In this document: in pieces, positions 48,590-62,000 of the stretch | Layout: each line of letters starts with the position of its first letter | Position numbering within the stretch: position 1 is the stretch's first letter | Notes under the pieces: generated by a model | Databases searched by the model: none | What the model was told of the DNA's origin: nothing | What the model saw: only the letters and a program-made list of their open reading frames with translations | NCBI GenBank assembly: GCA_964036295.1 | Contig: OZ038469.1 | Coordinates: forward strand, 15,247,591-15,311,590 | Length of the DNA stretch: 64,000 nt | Source: Plumapathes pennacea | Taxonomy: Eukaryota > Cnidaria > Anthozoa > Antipatharia > Myriopathidae | Direction: 5' to 3' | Made by a program: the position numbers and the translations under genes

Positions 48590-49992
48590 ATTTGTTTGCT
48601 TATTTATTTATTTTCAATTTAACTCCTTACCTGAAAAGTCGAAAACTTAAAATGCAAAAGGTGTCTCATGATAAAAAGTAAACTGACGATAAAACGGCCT
48701 TTAACAGTAATTCATATACTGTTAGTGTACTCGCCAAGGTTATATTTGTGTTTACACTTATGGGTCTAATTAACGGTTCTGCAGTTGAAGTTTTCAATGC
48801 GCTTTTTGTTTGGTTTGGTCTAGGGGGGTGGGGGTGGGGGGCTAAATGCTTTGAGTGAAAACGAGCGACATTAAGTATTCGCGACACGTCAGCAATTTCG
48901 CAATTTAGGCGGGGCGGGGGGTGCATATTTCGCGATTTTCGAAATTTATAACCTGTAGATCACTTTCGATGTAATTTCAAAGTTTTAAATTTCGCGATAC
49001 ATTAGTTTCGCGACTTTTTCGTAGTCGCGAAATTGAAATGTAACGAATTGCATGTATCTATATCGGCTTAATGGCCATTTCCGCTTCGTGCGTGTCGTTT
49101 TCGCATGAACGTGACGTGAAGAGGCATCTAGGTCACTCGCCGTCTAGGCTCAGTGTGGTCTCGACTCATCGACGAGCTGGGGGGAGCACAGGCTCAATGT
49201 AGTGACAGTCCATTTGGTTCAGTATCTAAAACGATTAACTTGATTTGCTTTTGAATTTGTCTAAGGGATGAGGACCCTTACGAGATACAGCGAATATTTG
49301 ACGAACCTCCCGAGCTAACGTTTCCATCGCAACAGTACGGTTCACTTTCTGCGGAAAGCTTTGCCCAATCAGAGCCGAGGTCCCAAGGCCCCCACGACGA
49401 TAGGTGCAGGATAGCTACTTTAGACGTGCGCCATTACCGACCTGAGGAAATAAAGCTGAAGGTAGAAGGCGGTAAAATTTTAATCCACGGAAAACATTAC
49501 ACCGAACGCGCGTTTGGCTTCGATTCAAGCGAATTCCGTAGAAACTATGACCTTCCTCTAGACTGCGATGCGGAAAGTGTTTCATCTAGGATATCCTGCG
49601 ATGGAGTGCTAAAGATAGAGGCTTTGAATCAAAGTGCTCGCGGTCGACAACCCGCTGCGACTAATTTCTGCACTTCGGAAAGGGAACTATCAGACGATAA
49701 GAACTTCATCGTTGCTTTAGACATGCGCTCCTTCGCCCCAGAAGAAGTCAGCATCGAGGTTGTTAGAAATGGTCTCCGTGTTAGCGCTAAGCACGAGTCG
49801 AGAACGGATGGGCGATACTCGTCTCAGCAATTCAGCAGGCAATTTTTACTACCGAGTGACGTTGACACCGACACAGTGATTTCAAGTTGGTCCAACGACG
49901 GCGAATTGCGTATCAGGGCCGAAAGAAAAGCACCGACAGTCAACAAGGAAAGGGACATTCGTACCAAAGAGGAAGAATACTCAGGAATATAG
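47531..49992 (+). CDS. small heat-shock protein with two alpha-crystallin domains
   Basis: Exons 47531-47562 and 49266-49992 (GT-AG, phase 2) give 252 residues; only MDTKDVEICF plus part of one codon comes from exon 1, the less certain part. Two alpha-crystallin (HSP20) domains follow in tandem. The first contains DVRHYRPEEIKLKVEGGKIL and YDLPLDCDAESVSSRISCDG; the second contains ALDMRSFAPEEVSIEVVRNG and QFLLPSDVDTDTVISSWSND followed by GELRIRAE. These keep the RP-EE-I and the SDG-L-I motifs of metazoan sHSPs. Such proteins hold unfolding clients in the cytosol without ATP. Most animal sHSPs have a single such domain; two-domain forms are known, for example from parasitic flatworms. No clear I-x-I tail motif is seen (it ends EEYSGI). 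AATAAA at 50368-50373 is a likely poly(A) signal. Confidence 0.87.
48535..48620. repeat. TTTAT/TTTATTTAT microsatellite
   Basis: About 85 bp of TTTTTATTTT and TTATTTAT units in the sHSP intron. Confidence 0.85.
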
Positions 49993-51477
49993 TCGGAAGC
50001 AGGATCGTGTTCCAGTTGCGAAAGAAATAATTCAGAGGGAGAGACCACGAGTTGTCACGTGGTGATGACGTAAATTTCCAGGAAATTCAGGGGCAAATTT
50101 GGGATGCTGGTTTTACTTGTTTGACGAAAATCAACCGCTTTGGTTGTTTGAGTTTTTTATCGTGACGCAGTGGCCGTCAATATAAAAACTGGGTGTTCGT
50201 AACCGTCTCAGTTGTTTTTGCTTCAAATACCGTTTACCAGGGCCTGGTAAATAGGTGTATCTTATTTTTTTCAAGGATAGTGGTAGAAATTGGAAAGTGT
50301 GCAGAGTCGAAACCGTACATTTTGCACCAACGTGTTAAGTTTTACGGTCAGTCGCTCGAGTCTGATGAATAAATGAACCTCCCGTGGATTTCGTCAGACT
50401 TCTTGATCTTTGAGTTAAATTTGGCTTGCAAATTTTAAAATTTATTACTATTTGGTAATAAATTCATTTGTCTTTACATAACGTTTAGAACAGTGTGTTG
50501 GAGCATTCAGCTCAGCTGACCATATAAGGTCATAATTTGAAGCGCTTCTAGCGCTGAAGCGCAGTGACAATCCCAGTACTATGATGTCTACAATGGCACT
50601 GAGTAGTACTGTACAAATCGTAGAACTATCCAGGACCAGCTGTGATGTGGTGTGACTTTGAAGCGTTTGCAGGTTTTCGTAAATGACCTTGTTATAGATG
50701 CTCATATTTACAGTAGTTAAGTGCGTCCATGCGGCGTTACTTCCCGCGCGTGAATCAGGGCATTGCTGGAGAAAAGAACAAAGAACAGTTTGTAAAGGAG
50801 CAGTTTCGACTCGTTTTACACATCTGGTCGGCTTATACAAAATAAGAAACTCAGACCCAGGCCACAAAATTTTAACTCTCACGTGTTTTAACTCGCTGTG
50901 TCAGTCACGTTTCCATAGAATCATCTTCGTGTCCTCGCTTTAGTCCACCTTCAACAAAACATAAAAAGAGGTTATTACACGGGAAGGAGTGCAATACGGC
51001 GGAGTATTTTTACGAGTCGGTTTTATTTTTTCGAGCCTGCTTCAGGCCAGAAAAAATAAAACTGACGAGTAAAAATACTCCGCCGTATTGCACGACTTTT
51101 CGTGTAATAAATTGTTTATTACACGACAAGCGAAGCAGGGCAAACATTCTCGCCGCGCGCAAAATGGAACAAAACATGACGCGTTCGTAAACTTTGCTTG
51201 CGAAAACTAATCACGTAAGCTAATAAACCAGCTGATCTGGTTCCTGACGAGTGCAATACGCTCCCATCTTTGCACTCGTTTTGGCCCGTATTTGCACTCG
51301 AAAATGTAAAGTCGTGTAATAAATTATGTTAATTAAAAAAAAAAAAAAAAAAAAACACTACAACTGCTACACTACTACTACTGCTGCTGCTGCTGCTTTT
51401 TCTAACACTACGTCTAGTACTAAAGGTTTTTAAAGGTTCTAAAGGTTTTTATTTCCACTTATTTTTAGGGTATTTGT
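49993..51477. other. convergent spacer between sHSP and STYX
   Basis: Holds both 3' ends (AATAAA at 50368-50373 plus; TTTATT at 51448-51453, i.e. AATAAA on the minus strand, for STYX), an inverted-repeat element at 50972-51322 and a poly-A run near 51334-51354. No gene is supported; the 144-codon minus-strand frame at 50448-50882 has no recognisable domain. Confidence 0.5.
50972..51322. mobile_element. MITE with TTATTACACG ends and an internal 105 bp hairpin
   Basis: TTATTACACG at 50972 and CGTGTAATAA at 51313-51322 are inverted terminal repeats. A further inverted pair of the same word sits internally near 51100-51124. Within it, 50989-51093 folds: GTGCAATACGGCGGAGTATT at the left mirrors AATACTCCGCCGTATTGCAC at the right, with GTTTTATTTTTTC/GAAAAAATAAAAC closer to the loop. 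Possibly two related elements fused. Confidence 0.75.
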
Positions 51478-54489
<3,012 letters not shown>

Positions 54490-54711
54490 TTATAGGTCGA
54501 TGAAAGGCAACGAGCCACACATAGGAACACAACCTGGGGTTTTCTCCGGAGTTTGCGCGCAGGATAAAGAGAAAATTATGTGGGTTTGTCTTCAATCACA
54601 CTGTCGGCCGCCATGTTTTGTGTTTCGACTGACTCGGTTCCAGCTTCCTTATCAGGGAAGAGAGCCTGGGGACGAGGTTGCCTCGTGCGTGGAATTTGGA
54701 AACAAACAACA
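54490..54711. promoter_or_regulatory. shared divergent promoter of STYX and FKBP3 with a YY1-type site
   Basis: Only 222 bp separate the two start codons. GCCGCCATGTT at 54607-54617 is, on the minus strand, AACATGGCGGC, the YY1 consensus. There it also opens a 12-codon upstream reading frame (54614-54576) ahead of STYX, in AAACATGGCGGC context, one base off the TISU start-site element. A foldback-repeat fragment (GGGAAGAGAGCCTGGGGACG) covers about 54652-54671 on the FKBP3 side. Confidence 0.6.
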
Positions 54712-56959
54712 ATGGCGGGTGCAGAACCAGAGCGAAAGTTTAGCGACGACATGCTGGCGAGCGAAGAGGTCTCGAAAAAAGACATCATCAAATTCTTGCA
54801 CGAGAATGCAAATTTCGAGGTACAGTATGAACCACGTCTCGAGGAGAATCCGAGGTGATCGCAAATTTGTTCATTCCGATTTCATACGGATCTAGCGCGT
54901 AAATGCGCATTGATCATGCGAGCAACTTAGCAGCCCATTCACCGCTTTTGCACCTATCGTGAAGAATTTGACGCACATTTTGTCAAACATTGCTGGATTG
55001 TTTTTCTTTGAAAGCGGAAGCGAGACGTTTTTTGCAAGTGACCACACGCGCGCTGTGTTGTTTTGTTTTCGTGTTTGCTGGGTATTTATATTCACACCTT
55101 ACACACAAAGCCACGTCACATGTTGACCTTCCTTTCACTTCCCGTATTATACTTTTTTTGGGTGCTTTGCTTTTAGGCAAGAGTAACGGAATTTTCTCAC
55201 AATTAAGTCCACTAGTATAATGATCGAGGTATACTTATATTTTCTTTTGTAATTTTCTCGAGCCTCGATGCATACAAATGCCATATGACTATTGTTTATT
55301 GCTATGATTTTATTTTCTAATTGAATGCACGTGCACATGCATGTGAATAAAACTGGTAAAAATATTACAAATTAACATTAATATTTTGGGCATTATTTGT
55401 TCACAATATTTTGTCTATGATTATAAAGAACTCTATTCCCATCTTTGCTTTTTAGTTCCTGAAGGAACATAAGTTGAATGGTAAGCTGAATAACGTGGCC
55501 AAGACAAGCAAGAAAGATCAACTCGTCACAGCTTACAAACATCTTTTTGAACAAAAGGTGAGTGTGTCCAGATTTTCAGTAATTACAAAGGAAGCTCTAA
55601 ACTCACTGTATGTCATTACATACTGTGAGAGGAATATGGTAGATGCTAAGGCGAGGTGTACCGTACAGCAAGGTTTCACAGAAATCAGCAGTAAGATTAT
55701 TTTTTCTTTATATAACATAATAAATAGATTTATTATCATAACTAACACATTATTTTGTATTAGCAGTACTTTAGAGCTGTGCAGTACTTTAGAGCTGGGG
55801 AGGGGTGGGTTGAGGCATCATCTACCACAACAATGTTGATACATCAAAAAACAACCATACTGGTACATAGATAAACCTCAATAATATTGTTAAATTATTG
55901 CCAGGCATTCAGGACACCAGATGAGGAGTGTTTGGAAGACGAGCTGAAGCATGCAGCGGAAGAGTTGAAGGCAGCTCACCTGGAGAAAAAGCACACACCC
56001 AGAGAGAAGAGGCACTCACACAGTGAAGACAAGCCTAAAGAGGTGAAAACATATTAGAGTGTGTTATATATATACTATAAACAAAAAACAGTAACATTCA
56101 CTGGCAACAGTAGGTGGCATTCAAGTAGGATGGGCTTGGTATTAGTCCAAAAAGATCTCTTGCATTTATGGGATTCTGTTGCATTTACGTGTGGCTTTGT
56201 TCTCCTTTGAATCAGCCTCCAAAGTTCACAAAGAAGATATTAAAGCAAGGTGACAAGACAACTTACCCTTCAAAAGGAGACAAAGTGTCTTGTTTTTACA
56301 CTGGTAAACTGCAAGATGGTACAGTGTTTGACAGTAACATACCAGGAACAGGTGAGGAAAGTAAAACACTAAATCCCATTAAAGGAACATTTAGTTGCAT
56401 GATTGTACATAATTCTATTCTTGTTGTTCAGGAACTGGAGGATCCAAAAAGAAGTCTGACAAAGCAGCAGAAGCAAAGCCTCTCACCTTCAAAGTTGGCA
56501 AGGGCCAGGTCATCCGAGGGGTAAGCACTCACAGTTCAAAATGTTGTACTTCAAAATCATTTGATATAAGAAATTTTGAGTGCATTTTACCTGAACCCTT
56601 TCACTTAAAGACTTTGTTTGTGTTGACAGTGGGATGAAGGTCTGCTCACCATGACTAAAGGAGAGAAAGCTGAGTTGGTGATTGAACCTGAGTGGGCTTA
56701 TGGCAAGAAGGGAAAACCAGATGCCAAGTATCCTTACTCTAGGCCCACTAAACAATCAAGACTTTTCCTCACCTGCGTGCTTGCATGTCAAAGTTTGTCT
56801 CGTTTCCTCTATCTTCTTTCGTCCCATCTTCTGGTTGTCCTCTCTTCTGTGGATGCATGTATCTTTTTTTCCTTTCCCTCCTGACTTTTTCCTTATTAAT
56901 TAATTAATTAATTAATTCATTCATTCATTCATTATGTATGTATACATGTATGTGTTTGT

Positions 56960-56991
<32 letters not shown>

Positions 56992-57201
56992 CTGTGTGTC
57001 TGTGTGTGTGTGTGTCTGTCATTTATTTATTTAGTTATTTATATATTTATTTATTTATCTATTCATTCATTTATTATTTATTTATTCATTCACTCTTCTT
57101 TCTCTCTGCAATCTACTGAGTGATTTCCTTGACACATTCTCTCCAGGATTCCCCCAAATTCTCGGCTTATCTTTGAGGTTGACTTAGTTGAAATTTCATG
57201 A
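54712..57201 (+). CDS. FKBP3: FKBP3 (FKBP25) peptidyl-prolyl isomerase
   Basis: Exons 54712-54819, 55456-55557, 55905-56042, 56216-56351, 56432-56520, 56630-56727, 57147-57201; all phases agree, giving 241 residues (human 224). Residues 1-~72 ([20 protein letters not shown], then [20 protein letters not shown]) are the basic tilted helix bundle unique to FKBP25. A charged linker with [13 protein letters not shown] follows. The C-terminal FKBP domain (117-241) holds the active-site words [49 protein letters not shown] and [20 protein letters not shown]25 is nuclear, binds nucleic acid and ribosome-biogenesis factors, and is rapamycin-sensitive. Start: AACAATGGCGG, the first ATG downstream of the shared promoter. 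Exon 6 uses donor GCCAA-gtatcc, placed by matching PDAKIPPNS. Confidence 0.95.
56896..57110. repeat. compound microsatellite (TTAA, TTCA, TG and TTTA units)
   Basis: TTAATTAATT, TCATTCATTC, a (TG)n run near 56965-57020 and TTTATTTATT tracts fill half of the last FKBP3 intron. Confidence 0.9.
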
Positions 57202-58629
57202 AACCTCCAGTTGGTTTATCAACAGTGACTGAAAGTCACATGGAAAGAACGTTATTCCAACATAACATAACTTTAATAAGCAAACTATAAATACATGTTT
57301 AGACATTTTGACCTTTGTTGTCAGTCAAAATAACTCATATCAGTTTTACCCGTACTACACTGAAAAAAGATATTTCATTATTATACTCTGACGTAGGAAT
57401 CTTCACACTTTCAAAGAACATAACCTGCCATACCTTCCCAGCCCTGTAACTACTATAGAGGGAAAGTTTAGTTATAACCAGTCTTCCAAACTGGAATGCT
57501 GTAGTCAAAGCATACAATACATAGAGTAATGTGTAATTTTAACAAGGGTTTTTAGCAAGTCAGGTTATTAGACGTGTAGCTTCAATAGCAAACCTAAAAT
57601 GCAGCGGATGTGAAAAAAAAAAAAAGTTTACATATATCTGTATGTCATTTTTCTGAGTGAAAAGCAAAAAAAGGTGGCAAAAAAGAGAGGGGGCTGTTGT
57701 GATTTCTGATTTGCAACACAAAATCATCATGTAGACCAATATCTTTTTTACGGGTTTTTAATTATCCAAATGAACTAGCCGTCAATCATCGTGACATGGA
57801 AGTGAGATACGCCGGCATGTGAGGCCAGAGGTTCCTCGCCTCGCCCCAGCCCTCCGCTGCCGGTGGTTTCGTCCCCAGTTCTACGCAGCCGCGCAGCGCG
57901 GAGCTTCCGATAACCTCTGGTACCCAGAGTCCAATAGTTGGGTGCATTGGACATGTGTGAATTTCGTCGCCGTCAAGTTCTTGACATTCGCACGAAAACG
58001 AAAACTACAAACACTAGTACGAAAGTATCACGGCCCCACAACTTACGAACCTTGAGCATTTTTTTTTGTTCGTACGGAAGTGATCTGGTTGATACGACCC
58101 CAGCACGTCGAGATATAATTTCAAATCTTCAACCTTTCGCCAATGTTCTTTTTGATGACTTGAATATTGCAGTCGGCAAAGATCTTTGTTACTTTTATCA
58201 TCATTGGTCGTACAGTGAATGTTGTCAAACTCCATTTAGAAATTTTATTATGACGTCATGACATTGGAAGTCGTCAGTAAAAGTCCCTTCATGTTAGAAG
58301 CTAACAAAAATTAATATACTGTTAAAATAATGAAAAGTGATTTCTGTATACGTGCCATTAAATTCCTAGAATTATCTGAGTGGCTGTTTTTACTGACAGA
58401 CTGAGAAACGGTAAAAGGCATTTGCGGGATATGAAGTAGAGTGTTATAGTTTTAATGATACGATGACTCATACTCGTGAAATGTTTCATTTTTGGGTCGT
58501 CAGTGCGTCACGTTACCGATTTGCTGTATTGACAAGGAGAACAGTGGTATTAAAGTGAATTTGCCAGTGAATTGCGTTCACAGGAGGTTAGAAGGAGGAG
58601 CCGTCGGGATATCTGGAGGGACAGAAGCG
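57202..58629. other. spacer containing a probable 5' non-coding exon of the TPR-CHAT gene
   Basis: A GCG-gtaagt donor at 58630 pairs with the tttcaacag acceptor ending 59071. The joined frame upstream of 59099 carries no ATG back to a stop near 58477, so this exon would be 5' UTR. A CCAGAGGTT...AACCTCTGG inverted-repeat pair encloses a GC-rich block at 57831-57922 (possible small element). Nothing else is supported. Confidence 0.5.
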
Positions 58630-59098
58630 GTAAGTATGATTTAAAACAGAAACCTGGAAACAAGGACTAAATATCACGTTTAAGATAAGAGTTATTGGTG
58701 TGTCGGCATATTGCAATTGACGTGTACGTCTAATAATTCGACGTACTGGAGAGGCACACTTGCAATTTATAGCATATGCCAGAGAAAATTCCACGTCGGC
58801 CTTACAATGAAGTTACACGTGAAGGCAGATTCGTGACGGGCGTGGCAGTTGTTCTCACTCCTTTTGACCCAAGCCCTCATCCAGTGTTCGTACTTTTGAT
58901 AAGCAGCGTCTGCTAAACCTCAAGAACGTGGGACAAGCTCTTGTATTTTCTTAGTCAACGTGATCATCTTCGCATTGTTATATAGTCTTGATGTGTTGAA
59001 ACTAGAGATGAAAAGTTTATGAATAATTTCTAGTACTGACCGTCGCTTATCAGAAGCCTCTGTTTCAACAGGACAACAAGAACCACCAGCTGGACTGT

Positions 59099-62000
59099 AT
59101 GGAGAAACTACATGCTCTCACCATCTCCTTGAGATTCGCAGAGAAAACCAAGAACAAGGAAATTGAAGAACGTGTTCATCGTGAATTTGGTGAGCATTAT
59201 TACTTTAAAGGAAAGTACGACGAGGCTATAGGTCATTTCAAATTGTGCCTAACTATCTCAAGACAGATTGAACATAAGCAGGGCGAAGGAGCAGCTTGTG
59301 GCAATCTTGGAGTTTGTTATATTTCTGTCGGGCATTACGAAAATGCGATTAAGTATCTTGAAATGCACCTGACTATCTCAAAAGAGATTGGAGACAAGAA
59401 AGGTGAAGGAATAGCTTATAACAATCTAGGAACTTGTCACAATTTTCTTGGCCAGTACGACAAAGGTATAAGGTATCAGGAAATGCACCTGAGTATTGCA
59501 AGAGAGATTGGAAACAAGCAAGGCGAAGGAGCAGCTTATGCCAAACTAGGAACTTGTTATAGTTTTCTCGGCCGGTACGGCATGGCTATTAAGTATTACG
59601 AAATGCACTTGACTACCGCAAAAGAGATTGGAGACAAGAAAGGTGAAAAAAAAGCTTATGGCAACCTTGGAACTTGTTATCGTATTCTCGGGCTGTACGA
59701 CAAGGCTATAGAGTATCAGGAAATGTACCTGACTACCTCAAAAGAGATTGGAGACAAGCGAGGCGAAGGGGCAGCTTATGGCAACCTGGGAAATCTTTAC
59801 TCTACTCTCGGGCAATACAACAAGGCTATTAAGTATCAGGAAATGGGCCTGAGTATTGCAAAAGCGATTAGGAACAAGAAGGGCGAAGGAGTGGCTTATG
59901 GCAACCTTGGAAGTTGTTATACTTCTCTCGGTGAATACGACAAGGCTATGAAGTACCATGAAATGTGTCTGAATATCGCAAAAGAGATTGGAGATGAGGA
60001 AATCAAAGGAAGATCTTATGGCAACCTGGGAAGTTGTTATGATTATCTCGGACAGTACGACAAGGCATTTAAGTATCAAGAAATGTGTCTGACTATCACA
60101 AAAGAGATTGGAGATAAGAAAGGTGAAGGAGTATCTTATGGCAACCTGGCAAGTTGTTATGTTGGTCTCGGCCAGTACGACATGGCTATTAAGTATCAAG
60201 AAATGTGTCTGACTATCACAAAAGAGATTGGAGATAAGAAAGGTGAAGGAATATCTTATGGCAACCTGGGAACTTGTTATGGTTATCTCGGACAGTACGA
60301 CAAGGCAATTAAGTATCAAGAAATGTGTCTGACTATCACAAAAGAGATTGGAGATAAGAAAGGTAAAGGAACATCTTATGGGAACCTGGGAACTTGTTAT
60401 GTTTTTCTCGGCCAGTACGACATGGCTATTAAGTATCATGAAATGTGTCTGACTATCATAAAAGAGATTGGAGATAAGAAAGGTGAAGGAATATCTTATG
60501 GCAACCTGGGAACTTGTTATAGTTATCTCGGACAGTACGACAAGGCAATTAAGTATCAGGAAATGTACCTGAATACCTCCAATACGATTGGAGACAAGCA
60601 AGGTGAAGGAACAGCTTATGGCAGCCTTGGGTCTTGTTATTTTTGTCTCGGACAGTACGACATGGCTATTAAGTTTCAGGAAATGCAACTGACTACCTCA
60701 AAAGAGATTGGAGACAAGCGAGGTGAAGCATCAGCTTATGGCAGCCTTGGAGCTTGTAATATTTCTATCGGTCAGTACGACAAGGCTGTAAAGTACCAGG
60801 AAATGTGTCTGACTATCGCAAAAGAGATTGGAGATAAGGAAAGCGAAGGAAGGGCTTATGGCAACCTTGGAACTTGTTATCTTTCTCTCGGTCAGTATAA
60901 CAAGGCTATTAAGTACCAGGAAATATACCTGACTATCACCAAAGAGATTGGAGATAAGAATGGCGAAGGAGTATCATATGCCAACCTTGGGAAGTTTTAT
61001 ACGTTTCGTGGCCAGTACGACAAGGCTGAAAGCAATTTAAAAAAAGCTGTGGGCTGCTTCGAAGGATTGTTTGAGAACGCACCAAAGAAAGATGAATATA
61101 GAGTTTCTTTTATTGATACATTCTTAACCACCTTCAAGGAATTGATTCAAATTCTTTTGGCTCAAGAAAAAAGAGACGAAGCTCTTATCACTGCTGAAAG
61201 AGGACGCTCGAGAGCTTTAGTTGACCTCATGCTTAGCAACAGTCTTGATGGCGATGCATTTGTCTCAAAAATCAAGGTTTTAAACCTCCATGCAATCCGT
61301 AAAGTGGTGAAAAGTCTGGGAAGTACAGTTCTATTTTGCACGTTGCATGTCTGTGATATTAGCACGTGGGTCATACAACCTAACGGAGATGTAATCTTCC
61401 AGCAATGTGGGCCTGAAGTGTCGGAGCAATCCAAAAGTATTCTTCAGAGGAAAAAGTACTTGTTCTTGCTGGCTAAGAAGGCTGTAGAGCGGATGACGTC
61501 TTGTGGGACTGTGAAATGCGAAGACCGCTCACTGTCGTTTCTTTACCCGGAAGAATCATCAAGATTTGCTAAGAAGAAACCTGAATTAGCCTGTGCCACA
61601 ATGCCAGTCGATTTGATTTTGCCACAACAAGTGACATCCAAGCTAAGGGTTCCACTTCCTGCATCAATGGAAGAACTAATCAAGCCGACGTTCTCTGTAC
61701 GAAGCGAAGCGGGAGAGACTTGCTCCAAGCCTGAGGAGCTGGATCCGATGCTGAACTCTCTGCTAAAACATTTGTACCAGCTTCTTCTGGAGCCCATACG
61801 AAGATTTGTGGTTGGGTCGCAAGCAATTGTTGTCCCTGAGGGTCCACTCGCTCTGATTCCATTTGCAGCCCTCGTAGATGAAAACGGGCACTTTGTGGCA
61901 GAATCTTTACGGGTGAGTCTTGTTCCGTCACTAACAACAGCAAAGATAATCCAAGAACGCCCAGAAGAACCGGTAGGTCAAGGGAAACCCTTAGTAATAG

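Noticed and set aside
54708-54718. A second YY1 or TISU element over the FKBP3 start codon
   Set aside because: AACAATGGCGG lacks the needed bases before ATG and ends GGG rather than GGC; it is only a good start-codon context.
57819-58261. Two overlapping frames of 78 and 107 codons after FKBP3
   Set aside because: They cover a GC-rich inverted-repeat block and AT-rich spacer, have no domain, and are not needed by either neighbouring gene.
59738-60688. A 316-codon open frame on the minus strand inside the TPR-CHAT gene
   Set aside because: It is the antisense of the 120 bp TPR units and inherits their 40-codon period; the length follows from the repeat lacking stops in that frame.
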